64,000 nucleotides of DNA from an uncultured bacterium (GTDB lineage: Bacteria > Armatimonadota > UBA5829). Below are positions 46,827-54,295 of this stretch, piece by piece. Numbering within the stretch: the first letter of the stretch is position 1; each line of letters starts with the position of its first letter. The stretch lies in NCBI GenBank assembly GCA_938074205.1, contig CALJES010000003.1, positions 272,649-336,648 of the forward strand, written 5' to 3'. A program made the position numbers and the translations under genes. Below the pieces are notes generated by a model. That model ran no database searches. It was given only the letters and a program-made list of their open reading frames with translations, and had not been told where the DNA came from.

Positions 46827-48146
46827 GTGGGCGGTATCATATCTTCAGTTGAGCCAGGAAGCATAGCTGCAGATCTCGCCTGGCGGCCCGGTGATGAGTT
46901 GATATCAATCAACGGGTACGAGATCCGAGATATTATTGACTATTATTTCTACTGCTCTGACGAGCACATATCTGTAATCATTCGAAGCGGAGATGACATT
47001 TGCTGCTACGAAATCGAAAAAGACATCGATCTCGATCTGGGCATCGAGTTTACAGAACCTCTGTTCGACGGCATCCGGACGTGCAGGGCACGCTGCATAT
47101 TCTGTTTTGTTGATCAGCTTCCCGATGGTTTACGGAAATCTTTGTATTTGAAAGACGACGACTATCGACTTTCGTTCCTGGACGGCAATTTCACCACACT
47201 CGCTAACGTGAGCGAAGAAGACATCAAGCGAATCATTGAACAACGGCTCAGCCCGTTGTATGTATCGATTCATACCACAGACCACTCACTCCGCGAAATG
47301 ATACTTGGCAGAACCTGCCCGGACATTTTGGATCAGCTCAGAAGCCTCGCCGAAGGAAGAATCACAATCCACGCACAGATTGTGCTCTGCCGAGGGATCA
47401 ACGATGGGGTGCACCTCGAAAAGACAGTGCGAGACTTGGCAAACCTGTTCCCTACGATTGCGTCGATCGCGGTCGTACCCGCAGCAATCACATCGAGGTC
47501 TAAGAACAGGGACTTTATTGAAGCTATAGACCCCCAATACTCCGGGTATTTGCTTGATACGATAGGTTCCTGGCAGCGTGAGTTCAAGCGAAATCTGGGC
47601 ACTCGACTGGTGTGGGCTGCAGACGAGTTCTATCTGAACGCGGGTCGAGTAGTACCCGGCCGATCGGCTTACGAAGGATTTCCGCAGATAAGCAATGGTG
47701 TGGGCCTAGTTCGTCTATTTCAGGATTCAGCAGTCCACGCAAATCGTAGATTGCGCCGCCTGGCGGAGAGTAGTGGATGGCGGTGGACGCCGAGATGTTC
47801 GATTGTGACCGGCACCTTGGCAGCTCCGATTCTTGAGAGATGGTCGGCTGCAGCTGGATGTTTCGGATTGCATATGACTGTCCACCCAATACAGAACGCG
47901 CTGTTCGGACAGTCAGTAACCGTCGCAGGACTCATTTCCGGACGTGACATCATCGAGCAGCTCACACGAGACAGAGTAGGGGATCTGGTTCTGGTGCCTG
48001 AAGTGGCTTTACGGGATGGAATGTTCTTAGACGACGTGACACTGGAAGAAATAGAAGCTGCATTAGGAGTCAAGACCATTTGTGTGGAATCACTTCCGCA
48101 CTTGTTGATCAACAGACTCATAGGATACATAAGGGGCGAGGCTTAG
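46827..48146 (+). CDS. PDZ/radical-SAM-like DUF512 family protein
   Basis: A 439-residue protein of the DUF512 family. A short PDZ-like segment (about 1-65, SVEPGSIAADLAWRPGDELISING) precedes a radical-SAM core. The motif CRARCIFCFVDQLPDG near 88-103 supplies the three cluster cysteines, followed by YRLSFLDGNFTTL and YVSIHTTDHSLRE. The DUF512 domain fills the C-terminal half. The family is widespread, and its reaction is unknown; it often neighbours der/engA. It starts with GTG three bases after ispH, so it is probably coupled. Its stop codon lies in the loop of a terminator hairpin. Confidence 0.92.
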   Translation: MGGIISSVEPGSIAADLAWRPGDELISINGYEIRDIIDYYFYCSDEHISVIIRSGDDICCYEIEKDIDLDLGIEFTEPLFDGIRTCRARCIFCFVDQLPDGLRKSLYLKDDDYRLSFLDGNFTTLANVSEEDIKRIIEQRLSPLYVSIHTTDHSLREMILGRTCPDILDQLRSLAEGRITIHAQIVLCRGINDGVHLEKTVRDLANLFPTIASIAVVPAAITSRSKNRDFIEAIDPQYSGYLLDTIGSWQREFKRNLGTRLVWAADEFYLNAGRVVPGRSAYEGFPQISNGVGLVRLFQDSAVHANRRLRRLAESSGWRWTPRCSIVTGTLAAPILERWSAAAGCFGLHMTVHPIQNALFGQSVTVAGLISGRDIIEQLTRDRVGDLVLVPEVALRDGMFLDDVTLEEIEAALGVKTICVESLPHLLINRLIGYIRGEA

Positions 48147-48170
48147 ACCTCGCCCCTTACTTTACTTTCA
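48130..48170 (+). terminator. strong hairpin ending the leuC-DUF512 unit
   Basis: TAAGGGGCGAGG (48130-48141) pairs perfectly with CCTCGCCCCTTA (48148-48159) around CTTAGA, followed by CTTTACTTTC. The stop codon at 48144-48146 is inside the loop. Its symmetry means it could also serve the convergent zinc-ribbon gene. Confidence 0.75.
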
Positions 48171-48189
48171 CTATGCCCACAAAGGCTGC

Positions 48190-48375
48190 CTACCAACGAT
48201 TTTTTCGCTCGCCTGAAAAGCTTCGGTCGCTTTTCTGGGCTTTGCGGATTTCGCGGCAGGACTTGCAACGAATCGGCTCGCTGAAACCGCGAGACTCGAA
48301 GAATTCCTGCTCGCCAGACGTAAATATAAAAGTCTGGCCACAATCTTTGCAGGTAAGTTCTTTGTCCTGGGCCAC
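48190..48375 (-). CDS. small zinc-ribbon protein
   Basis: A 61-residue protein with two CxxC pairs (ELTCKDCGQ and IRCKSCRE) around a segment of roughly 25 residues (TFIFTSGEQEFFESRGF) that matches the small zinc-ribbon proteins often called zf-trcl. The tail is rich in basic and polar residues. The frame opens 30 codons upstream, but AAGGGGG eight bases before the GTG at 48375 marks the start. Function is unknown; the family may bind nucleic acid or stabilise RNA-protein complexes. It converges with the DUF512 gene. Confidence 0.82.
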   Translation of the reverse strand: MAQDKELTCKDCGQTFIFTSGEQEFFESRGFSEPIRCKSCREIRKAQKSDRSFSGERKNRW

Positions 48376-48719
48376 TTGCGTTGCCCCCTTACTTGATTTT
48401 TGCGCTTCTGTTACAAACGGACCTAGCGAACGGGGGTTGCAATGCACCCAGGGTTGAACTACCACTTTCCAGTTCTGTCAGTCCGGTTCGAGGTAATCGA
48501 CCTATCCCTCTGAACCACGAGAAGCTACGCATTTATTATACCGTACGCACGGCAAGATAAAGCAAGAAAAACTCTAATGTATGTATTACTTTTGCGATAA
48601 CACTCAATACGGCATGGTGCTTGTCAGCATCGCCTATGCCTATACCCGCTGCGTACACAATGCGAACGGCCCCGCCGTGGGGGAGCGGGGCCGAGGTCGG
48701 AAAGAAAGGAGAGAAAGGG
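48376..48719. other. gap between zinc-ribbon gene and small ORF
   Basis: A gap of 344 bases. It holds the leader of the leftward zinc-ribbon gene and the GC-rich hairpin at 48667-48693. Segments such as GGTTCGAGG near 48482 look tRNA-like but do not fold as a tRNA. I see no clear promoter. Confidence 0.35.
48667..48693. other. GC-rich 9-bp hairpin of unknown role
   Basis: CGGCCCCGC (48667-48675) pairs perfectly with GCGGGGCCG (48685-48693) around a nine-base loop. No T run follows on either strand. It lies about 150 bases past the alcohol dehydrogenase stop and 27 bases before a small ORF, so it could be a Rho-assisted 3' end for the former or a 5' structure for the latter. Confidence 0.5.
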
Positions 48720-48833
48720 ATGTTCCACTTTTATAGACGGACAAGTTGCAAATTAAGTTCCAGAAATCACAAAAAATATCTGAAAACGTTTTCACAACGA
48801 CGGGTGCAGAAACATTGTGATGCTCTCAATTAA
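48720..48833 (+). CDS. 37-residue basic small protein
   Basis: A short frame starting at ATG 48720 with AAAGGAG at ideal distance and ending at TAA 48831-48833. The peptide is strongly basic (about ten Lys/Arg plus His) with two cysteines and no acidic stretch; I do not recognise it. It follows the GC-rich hairpin and converges with the alcohol dehydrogenase gene, whose stop is ten bases away. Purine-rich sequence around the start could create an SD by chance, so support is modest. Confidence 0.3.
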   Translation: MFHFYRRTSCKLSSRNHKKYLKTFSQRRVQKHCDALN

Positions 48834-48843
48834 ATAGGCAGTT

Positions 48844-49857
48844 CTAGAACTCGAATACGACCTTCCCGCACTCGCCTGAGTCAAACAGTTCAAAAGCCTC
48901 TTTTGCTTGATCTATTGAGAACCGGTGGGTTACTATTTTCTCGAAAGAAATCTTGTGGCGAACAATAAACGTAGCCAGTTGAGGAACCATCCATATGGGT
49001 AGCACAAACGAACCCATTATCGTGAGCTGGCGTCCTATAAGCGCACCGACGGTTATTGTGGGCTCCGGTGATCTGCCGGCTACTACACAGGCTTTACCTC
49101 CTGGTTTCAAGATTGCTAGCATCAATTGGTGCGCCTCCGGAGCACCTGAGGTTTCGTAAACCAGATCTGCACCTTCCGGCAATATATTGCGCAGTTCAGA
49201 CCGGGCACCTGGGTCGGTAGCGTCGACAACGTCGTCTGCCCCTAGCTCTTTTGCCAGGTCTAATCGAATCTTGCGGCGGCCGACAGCAACCACGCGAGCA
49301 CCCATTGCCTTGGACATCGCAACGCCGCATAGTCCCACGGGTCCAAGTCCTATGATTGCAATCGTGGTAGCGCCGTTTGGCTGCAGTTTCATAAGTGCTG
49401 AGTACGTTGTGCCAGCCGCGCACGCAATAAATGAGCCGTCAACGAAGCTCAGCTCATCCGGCAATACGTGACAGTTTTGCTCCTTCACCAACACGAATTC
49501 CGCATCTGCTCCGTGAACGTGTGCACCAAGCCCTTTTGTTTCAGGACACCACTGCCAGAACCCGGAAAGGCAATTTTTACACTTGGCGCAGCCAATGTAG
49601 TGGTATACGCTGACGCGATCACCAGGCTTGACAAGTGTAACGCCTGGTCCAACAGATTCCACAATACCCGCCGGCTCGTGACCGGCTATCAAATCTCGTC
49701 CAGTACTGCTGCTTCTAGGGGCGTGATACATATGTATGTCGCTGCCGCAAATTGCGGCTGTTTTGACGCGAACGACTACCTCTTGTGGTCCGGGAATAGG
49801 ATCCGGAAATTCTCTAACTTCCAGTTTTCCATTTCCCAATAGCACTACACCTTTCAT
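48844..49857 (-). CDS. zinc-dependent medium-chain alcohol/sorbitol-type dehydrogenase
   Basis: A 337-residue MDR-family dehydrogenase. The catalytic zinc Cys is in AAICGSDIHMY (near 37), and the GHEPAGIVESVG block gives the His and Glu (near 60). The structural zinc cysteines are in GCAKCKNCLSGFWQWC (near 89-104). The Rossmann motif IIGLGPVGLCGVAMSKAMGA lies near 167. It should oxidise a secondary alcohol or polyol with NAD(P). Sugar alcohol and threonine dehydrogenases are close alternatives. The start is ATG with GAGGAG ten bases upstream. It stands alone and has no neighbour that reveals the substrate. Confidence 0.92.
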   Translation of the reverse strand: MKGVVLLGNGKLEVREFPDPIPGPQEVVVRVKTAAICGSDIHMYHAPRSSSTGRDLIAGHEPAGIVESVGPGVTLVKPGDRVSVYHYIGCAKCKNCLSGFWQWCPETKGLGAHVHGADAEFVLVKEQNCHVLPDELSFVDGSFIACAAGTTYSALMKLQPNGATTIAIIGLGPVGLCGVAMSKAMGARVVAVGRRKIRLDLAKELGADDVVDATDPGARSELRNILPEGADLVYETSGAPEAHQLMLAILKPGGKACVVAGRSPEPTITVGALIGRQLTIMGSFVLPIWMVPQLATFIVRHKISFEKIVTHRFSIDQAKEAFELFDSGECGKVVFEF

Positions 49858-49998
49858 ATTTTATTTACTCCTCTATGTCATCGTTATCGTTTGATCAATT
49901 TATCCAATGGCATCTCTTGGTTTCAGCAGCAGGTGCGGGAAACTCATCGATACCTTATGCAGGACATCGGGTTAGATCGGCGCTGAGTCTGCGCATAC

Positions 49999-50547
49999 TC
50001 AGAAACAACGAATGCGCGTTATGCAAGCTAAGATGACAGCGATGAGAGAAATTAGCGGAATAGGCGTTGGTACTGCCAAGTCAACTAGTACGCTGATCGT
50101 TCCAAAAGGCGGACGAGCTGTGTCTACTGTCTGGAGGGAAGGTGCTGCCAGCATTCTGGCCGCGATGGAGCCAGCAACTATGCCGACAGCACTGATTACC
50201 TCTACACTCGTGGACCGTTTTCGGCCTACTACCATCAGAACGACTTTTCCGACAAAACTGCCGTATAATATCGCAAGAAAAATAGTCAATAGCCCCAGGT
50301 CAAACTGCACAGCTAATCCTGCAACTGCGCCGCCAACCAAGCCAGCTATACAAGCTGCTAGGGATTGGAGTAGGGTAGGGCGCAACAGCATGTTCGCTCT
50401 GTCAGTCGCACAGTCCCTGCATTTGGCTCCAACTGGCGTGTGTACCAGACAGTGTGGGCAGATAGGAGTCCCACAGGACGCGCATCGCAGATTAGTGGGT
50501 ACTTTCGGATGGTGTATGCAAGTTATGTCAGTTTCCGGTTCGCTCAT
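49999..50547 (-). CDS. B-box-type zinc-finger membrane protein
   Basis: A 182-residue protein. An N-terminal zinc-binding part (about 10-45) has ITCIHHPKVPTNLRCASCGTPICPHC followed by GAKCRDCA, the pattern of small B-box-like zinc domains fused to membrane regions in many bacteria. Two or three hydrophobic segments follow (about 60-80, 85-105 and 155-180). Function is unknown. A longer frame exists upstream, but it would cross the promoter region of the divergent receiver gene, so the ATG at 50547 is preferred; its SD is weak. Confidence 0.72.
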   Translation of the reverse strand: MSEPETDITCIHHPKVPTNLRCASCGTPICPHCLVHTPVGAKCRDCATDRANMLLRPTLLQSLAACIAGLVGGAVAGLAVQFDLGLLTIFLAILYGSFVGKVVLMVVGRKRSTSVEVISAVGIVAGSIAARMLAAPSLQTVDTARPPFGTISVLVDLAVPTPIPLISLIAVILACITRIRCF

Positions 50548-50657
50548 CAGAACAATTTCTTCGAGGTAACGTGCCCAGTATAGCAGTGTCTTCGAAGATT
50601 GGTCAAGCGAAAGTGAAAGAAAGACCGCTCTGCCTGTTTTTGCAAATTTCGCGGGGT

Positions 50658-50686
50658 TTGACGTGTTCATTGCTCGGTGATATACT
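50658..50686 (+). promoter_or_regulatory. near-consensus sigma-70 promoter for the receiver gene
   Basis: TTGACG (50658-50663), a 17-base spacer and TATACT (50681-50686). The start is expected near 50693, about 27 bases before the GTG, with SD GGGGAGG in between. It is the best promoter in the window. Confidence 0.8.
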
Positions 50687-50719
50687 AAAAAACGACTCGA
50701 GCAAGGGGAGGATTCAAGC

Positions 50720-51133
50720 GTGCCGAAGAAGATTTTAGCCGTTGATGACGAGAAACATATTGTACGTCTGGTACAGGTCAACTTGGAGCGAGCTGGATAT
50801 GAGGTTGTAACCGCGAACGACGGCAGGGAAGCTTTGGAGAAAGTTCAAAGTGAGAAACCTGACCTCGTTGTCTTGGACGTCATGATGCCGTACATGGACG
50901 GTTTCGAAGTGCTCCAGAACCTCCGGCGGAACCCTGCCACGCGAGATATCCCCGTGATTATGTTAACCGCCAAAGCACAGGATGCTGATGTTTTCAAGGG
51001 GTGGCAGTCCGGCGTGGACTGTTATTTGACTAAGCCCTTTAATCCAATGGAACTGCTGTCATTTGTAAAGCGCATATTCGACTCGATGGAAGGCGGTGCC
51101 GGTGGCGACAAGCGTTACGAGATTAGTCTCTAA
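50720..51133 (+). CDS. single-domain response regulator (CheY-like)
   Basis: A 137-residue receiver protein. Acid pocket D9-D10, phospho-acceptor D53 (VLDVMMP), T83 (MLTAKA) and K105 (TKPF) are all in place, so it is probably phosphorylated. There is no output domain beyond a short Gly-rich tail. No sensor kinase is adjacent; the PAS-GAF-PAS protein 17 kb away lacks a His-donor helix and is not an obvious partner. The start is GTG with GGGGAGG. A small membrane protein follows after 37 bp in the same unit, and both end at the hairpin 51416-51452. Confidence 0.93.
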   Translation: MPKKILAVDDEKHIVRLVQVNLERAGYEVVTANDGREALEKVQSEKPDLVVLDVMMPYMDGFEVLQNLRRNPATRDIPVIMLTAKAQDADVFKGWQSGVDCYLTKPFNPMELLSFVKRIFDSMEGGAGGDKRYEISL

Positions 51134-51170
51134 GTCACGTTGCAAAAGATAGAATTCGGGAGGACTTACG

Positions 51171-51383
51171 GTGGCGGACAGGAAATCCCTAGCAATAGGA
51201 CTGGGCGTAATTACAGGTGTAGCGGCAGTTGCAGTCGCAGTTGCTTGCTACAGTAATAAACACAAGAAACACCAGCCACCTGACGTGAACGAGATCTTCG
51301 AATCCGCACGGCAAACTATCCGGAGGCTGAACGAGGCACTTGAAGGTTTGCACAGCGCTGCAGAAGCGACTGCCAAAGATTAG
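51171..51383 (+). CDS. 70-residue single-span membrane protein
   Basis: A small protein with one N-terminal hydrophobic segment (about 7-29, GLGVITGVAAVAVAVACY), a basic stop-transfer (NKHKKH) and a soluble amphipathic helical tail (NEIFESARQTIRRLNEALEGLHSAAE). The layout resembles small YtxH-like proteins, but I cannot assign it firmly. The start is GTG with GGGAGG upstream. It is co-directional with the receiver gene and ends before a strong terminator. Confidence 0.7.
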   Translation: MADRKSLAIGLGVITGVAAVAVAVACYSNKHKKHQPPDVNEIFESARQTIRRLNEALEGLHSAAEATAKD

Positions 51384-51415
51384 AACAAACGCACTGGCCG
51401 AGGAGCAACTAAGAC

Positions 51416-51457
51416 AATAAGGGGCGTTGGAGAGCAGCCAACGCCCCTTATTATTCT
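51416..51457 (+). terminator. 15-bp bidirectional terminator hairpin
   Basis: AATAAGGGGCGTTGG (51416-51430) pairs perfectly with CCAACGCCCCTTATT (51438-51452) around AGAGCAG. It sits between the convergent small membrane protein and amrS genes and can end both transcripts. Confidence 0.88.
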
Positions 51458-51554
51458 TCTCAAGTAGTATGCACGATAATATATGTTATGTTAACAAAAC
51501 CCTTCAAGTAAACCTTTTCTTCGGCAGTTGCAAGGCCAGGCTGCCCCGTTCCTT

Positions 51555-52637
51555 TCACACTCGAATATTGAGAGGGGTTTGGTCAACAGCGCACCGGCCT
51601 TTTTCGTCGAGCGCAATGATCTCTGTCTGATAGCCCCGTCGGCGAATGACCAAGGCGCCACATTTGGGACAATAAGTGTTCTCAGCGTTGTGTGTCGGGA
51701 CATTGCCCAGGTAGACAAAACGCAGTCCGTGGTTGTGTCCTATTTGCGCGGCGTGCTCAAGCGTCTCTATCGGCGTAGGAGGTAAATGGGAGAGTTTGCC
51801 GTATGGGAAGAAGCGCGTTATGTGCCACGGTGTATCTGGACCAAGCTTTTCGGCTATCCACGTAGCTATGTGCGTTAGATTCTCCTCCGAGTCGTTCCAT
51901 TCCGGAATCACATTTGTCACGCACTCAACGTGCATATTCCACTTGTGCTTAGCTCTTTCAGCTACGTCGAGGATACCCTTCCACTGCGGAATCTTGATCA
52001 GCTCTTTGTAAAATCGGTCCTCGGCGCTCTTAATGTCCACTCGATATACATCAAGATAAGGCCCAATTAGGTCGAGTGCTTCTGGTGTGGCGTAACCATT
52101 GGTAACGTAGACTGTGTATAATCCCGCATCTTTGCATGCCTTTGCGCAGTCAAATGTGTAGCTCAGCCAGATTGCAGGTTCGTTGTACGTCCACGCAACG
52201 CCCTCACATCTGTGACGCTTCGCTAGGTCGACCAGCAATGGCGGATCAATGCCGGTACTACACTGTCGCGTATCCGTGCTCAGGGCATCAGCATAGGCAA
52301 TTTGCCAGTTTTGGCAGAAAACGCACCGAAAGTTGCATCCGAGTGTGCCGACTGAAAAGCACAGACTGCCTGGTTTATAGTGAAAGACAGGTTTCTTCTC
52401 TATTGGGTCAGCTGCAGCCGATGAAATTACACCATAAATAGTAGTGAACAAAATACCACCCCAATTGATCACTGTTCGGCAGTGCCCTACCCTTCCTTCC
52501 GAAATGCGGCACCTCCACTGACACATATTGCATTCAGCACGCCCGTCGTCAAGCTTCTTAGCGAGAAGAGCCTCGCGCATTGCGCCTATGCTTTTGAGCA
52601 GTTCAACTGTCTTCTCGTTAATGATAGATTCAGCCAT
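51555..52637 (-). CDS. amrS: AmmeMemoRadiSam-system radical SAM enzyme
   Basis: A 360-residue radical-SAM enzyme. An N-terminal cysteine set (CNMCQWRC.....GHCRTV, about 31-48) precedes the core motif GCNFRCVFCQNWQIAYAD near 98, whose CxxxCxxC binds the catalytic cluster. The TYNEPAIWL, YVTNGYATPEAL and HITRFFPYGKLSHLPPTP blocks are typical of AmrS. A C-terminal CPKCGALVIRR zinc-like pair follows. The other system parts (AmmeMemo AmrA and AmrB) are not nearby, and the reaction is not established. The frame opens earlier, but AAGGGG nine bases before the ATG at 52637 favours this start. Confidence 0.92.
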   Translation of the reverse strand: MAESIINEKTVELLKSIGAMREALLAKKLDDGRAECNMCQWRCRISEGRVGHCRTVINWGGILFTTIYGVISSAAADPIEKKPVFHYKPGSLCFSVGTLGCNFRCVFCQNWQIAYADALSTDTRQCSTGIDPPLLVDLAKRHRCEGVAWTYNEPAIWLSYTFDCAKACKDAGLYTVYVTNGYATPEALDLIGPYLDVYRVDIKSAEDRFYKELIKIPQWKGILDVAERAKHKWNMHVECVTNVIPEWNDSEENLTHIATWIAEKLGPDTPWHITRFFPYGKLSHLPPTPIETLEHAAQIGHNHGLRFVYLGNVPTHNAENTYCPKCGALVIRRRGYQTEIIALDEKGRCAVDQTPLNIRV

Positions 52638-52691
52638 CGCATTTTGCCCCTTCAAGCCAAATATACGGAACAACTCAGCGGTTGCACTTAC

Positions 52692-53573
52692 CTAAGCACA
52701 GCCCAACGATCTGATTATCTTGAACAGTACCTGGGTGCCTTTATCGCCACATCCCATCGCTTCCGCTACTTTAAACAATTGATGCGCTACTGCTGTTCCT
52801 ACCAATGGGACTTTCTCACGCTCGGCGGTTTCCAGAGCTAGTCGCAAGTCCTTGGCTTGAAGCGCAATTCGAAATCCGGGCGCCCAGTCAGCTTCGAGCA
52901 TTTTGGGTGCCAAGTTTGAAAGCATCCAGGACCCTGCTGCGCCGTTCTGGATCGCCCTAAGTAAAGTATTAAGGTCTAGACCTGCAGATGCAGCTAGCGC
53001 AAGCCCTTCACAGCAGGCAAGGATATTGAGTCCGCATATTATCTGATTGCATATCTTCGCTGTTTGTCCAGCACCGTGGTCACCCATGTGTGTTATCTGA
53101 TTTCCCACACATTCCAATACTGGGCGCACTTTCTCAAGTGTCTTGATCGGTCCACCGACCATGATCGACAACGTTCCCTTTATAGCTCCGATTTCACCAC
53201 CGGTTACAGGTGCATCGAGAAACTCTACACCTGCCCTATTACACTCCACAGCAAGCTTACGTGCCACTTCCGGCGATATGGTACTCATGTCGACGAACAC
53301 TGAACCACGTTTGGCGCCTTGCAATATGCTATTTTCGCCAGTTGCAACTTGCAATACGTCAGGAGAATCTGGGAGCATTGTAATGATCACTTCTGAGCGG
53401 TGGGCAACTTCTGCCGGAGAGTCTGCCCAAACTGCTCCTTGGGCCAGAAGCGAATCTGCCTTGGCGCGCGTTCGAGAATGCACTACGAGGTTATGACCGG
53501 CTTTCACGATATTGGATGCCATCGGCCTGCCCATAGTGCCTAGTCCTATGAACCCTACATTGTACTTGTCCAT
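52692..53573 (-). CDS. beta-hydroxyacid dehydrogenase (3-hydroxyisobutyrate/tartronate semialdehyde type)
   Basis: A 293-residue NAD(P)-dependent oxidoreductase. It starts with GFIGLGTMGRPMASNI (dinucleotide site); FVDMSTISPEVAR and LDAPVTGGEIGAIKGTL bind substrate, and GAGQTAKICNQII carries the catalytic Lys (about 171). Family members act on 3-hydroxyisobutyrate, tartronate semialdehyde, or succinic semialdehyde. The substrate cannot be told apart here. The start is ATG with GCGAGG at six bases. It lies 54 bp upstream of amrS and could share its transcript. A terminator sits on its upstream side. Confidence 0.9.
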   Translation of the reverse strand: MDKYNVGFIGLGTMGRPMASNIVKAGHNLVVHSRTRAKADSLLAQGAVWADSPAEVAHRSEVIITMLPDSPDVLQVATGENSILQGAKRGSVFVDMSTISPEVARKLAVECNRAGVEFLDAPVTGGEIGAIKGTLSIMVGGPIKTLEKVRPVLECVGNQITHMGDHGAGQTAKICNQIICGLNILACCEGLALAASAGLDLNTLLRAIQNGAAGSWMLSNLAPKMLEADWAPGFRIALQAKDLRLALETAEREKVPLVGTAVAHQLFKVAEAMGCGDKGTQVLFKIIRSLGCA

Positions 53574-53611
53574 CTAACGCCTCGCCTCTTTGCCGGAACC
53601 TTGATAGGTGA

Positions 53612-53650
53612 TAATAAACAATGGACAGCAAGTTAGCAACTGCTGTCCAT
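53612..53650 (-). terminator. terminator after the bifunctional nuclease gene
   Basis: ATGGACAGCA (53621-53630) and TGCTGTCCAT (53641-53650) pair perfectly, with an inner GTT/AAC extension. Read leftward, TGTTTATTATC follows, so it ends the bifunctional nuclease transcript before the dehydrogenase gene. Confidence 0.75.
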
Positions 53651-53701
53651 CTCCATAGAATATTCTACTCCTCGAATGAGTGGGCAAAGAATTTATTTGT
53701 C

Positions 53702-54223
53702 CTATTCTTCCTCGCGGACTCCTGCCTTTTGTAGTACGGCTTCTGCCACGTAAATCGGGGCTTTCGCGCGTAGCGCTAGGGCTATTGCATCGCTCGGCCT
53801 GCTGTCCGCGTCAAGCGTCTTGCGATCGTATGATATGGTGATCTTAGCGTAGTATGTATTGTTCCAAAGGTCGTCTATAAGGATGCGATCTATTGTGGCA
53901 CCCATCCGCGTTATAACGTTATAGAACATATCATAAGGCAAAGGACGGTCAGCAGTAGTTCCCTCAAGTGCAAGAGAAATCGCCATAGCCTCAAAGCGCC
54001 CTATCCATATTGGCACAGCACGACCTTGGGCGTCGCGAAGCAAAACCACGAAGGCACTTGGCTGCAGACCAGTCTGATCGCGCTGCTCGAAAACACCCGC
54101 TACCTTGACTTCTTTCTCGTCAAGGTCTTCATTAGCAGGCGGAATGCCTTCGTCGAAAGGATTCCTGAACTCGTTGTCGTCGGGCGGAAATTCGCTTTCG
54201 AATTCAAAATCGTCAGCCAACAC
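53702..54223 (-). CDS. bifunctional nuclease family protein (DUF151)
   Basis: A 173-residue protein of the BFN/DUF151 family, with an acidic N-terminal extension (about 1-35, rich in Asp, Glu and Pro) before the domain. The LPIWIG-like segment (here VPIWIGRFEAMAISLALEG), RPLPYDMF and the signature DSRPSDAIALALRAKAPIYVAE are clear. Family members have been reported to cleave RNA and DNA, and eukaryotic relatives do the same; the cellular role in bacteria is unknown. The start is GTG with GAGAAGG upstream. It lies 72 bp after rho in the same direction, and a terminator follows it. Confidence 0.92.
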   Translation of the reverse strand: MLADDFEFESEFPPDDNEFRNPFDEGIPPANEDLDEKEVKVAGVFEQRDQTGLQPSAFVVLLRDAQGRAVPIWIGRFEAMAISLALEGTTADRPLPYDMFYNVITRMGATIDRILIDDLWNNTYYAKITISYDRKTLDADSRPSDAIALALRAKAPIYVAEAVLQKAGVREEE

Positions 54224-54295
54224 TGCTCGCCTTCTCTCCGATTATATGGCTGTGTAACAGACCTTCCTGAAACTTCGCCCCTCGTTCGACTGATT

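Noticed and set aside
48425..48530. Possible tRNA or tRNA remnant upstream of the zinc-ribbon gene
   Set aside because: GGTTCGAGG-like words are present, but no cloverleaf can be drawn on either strand.
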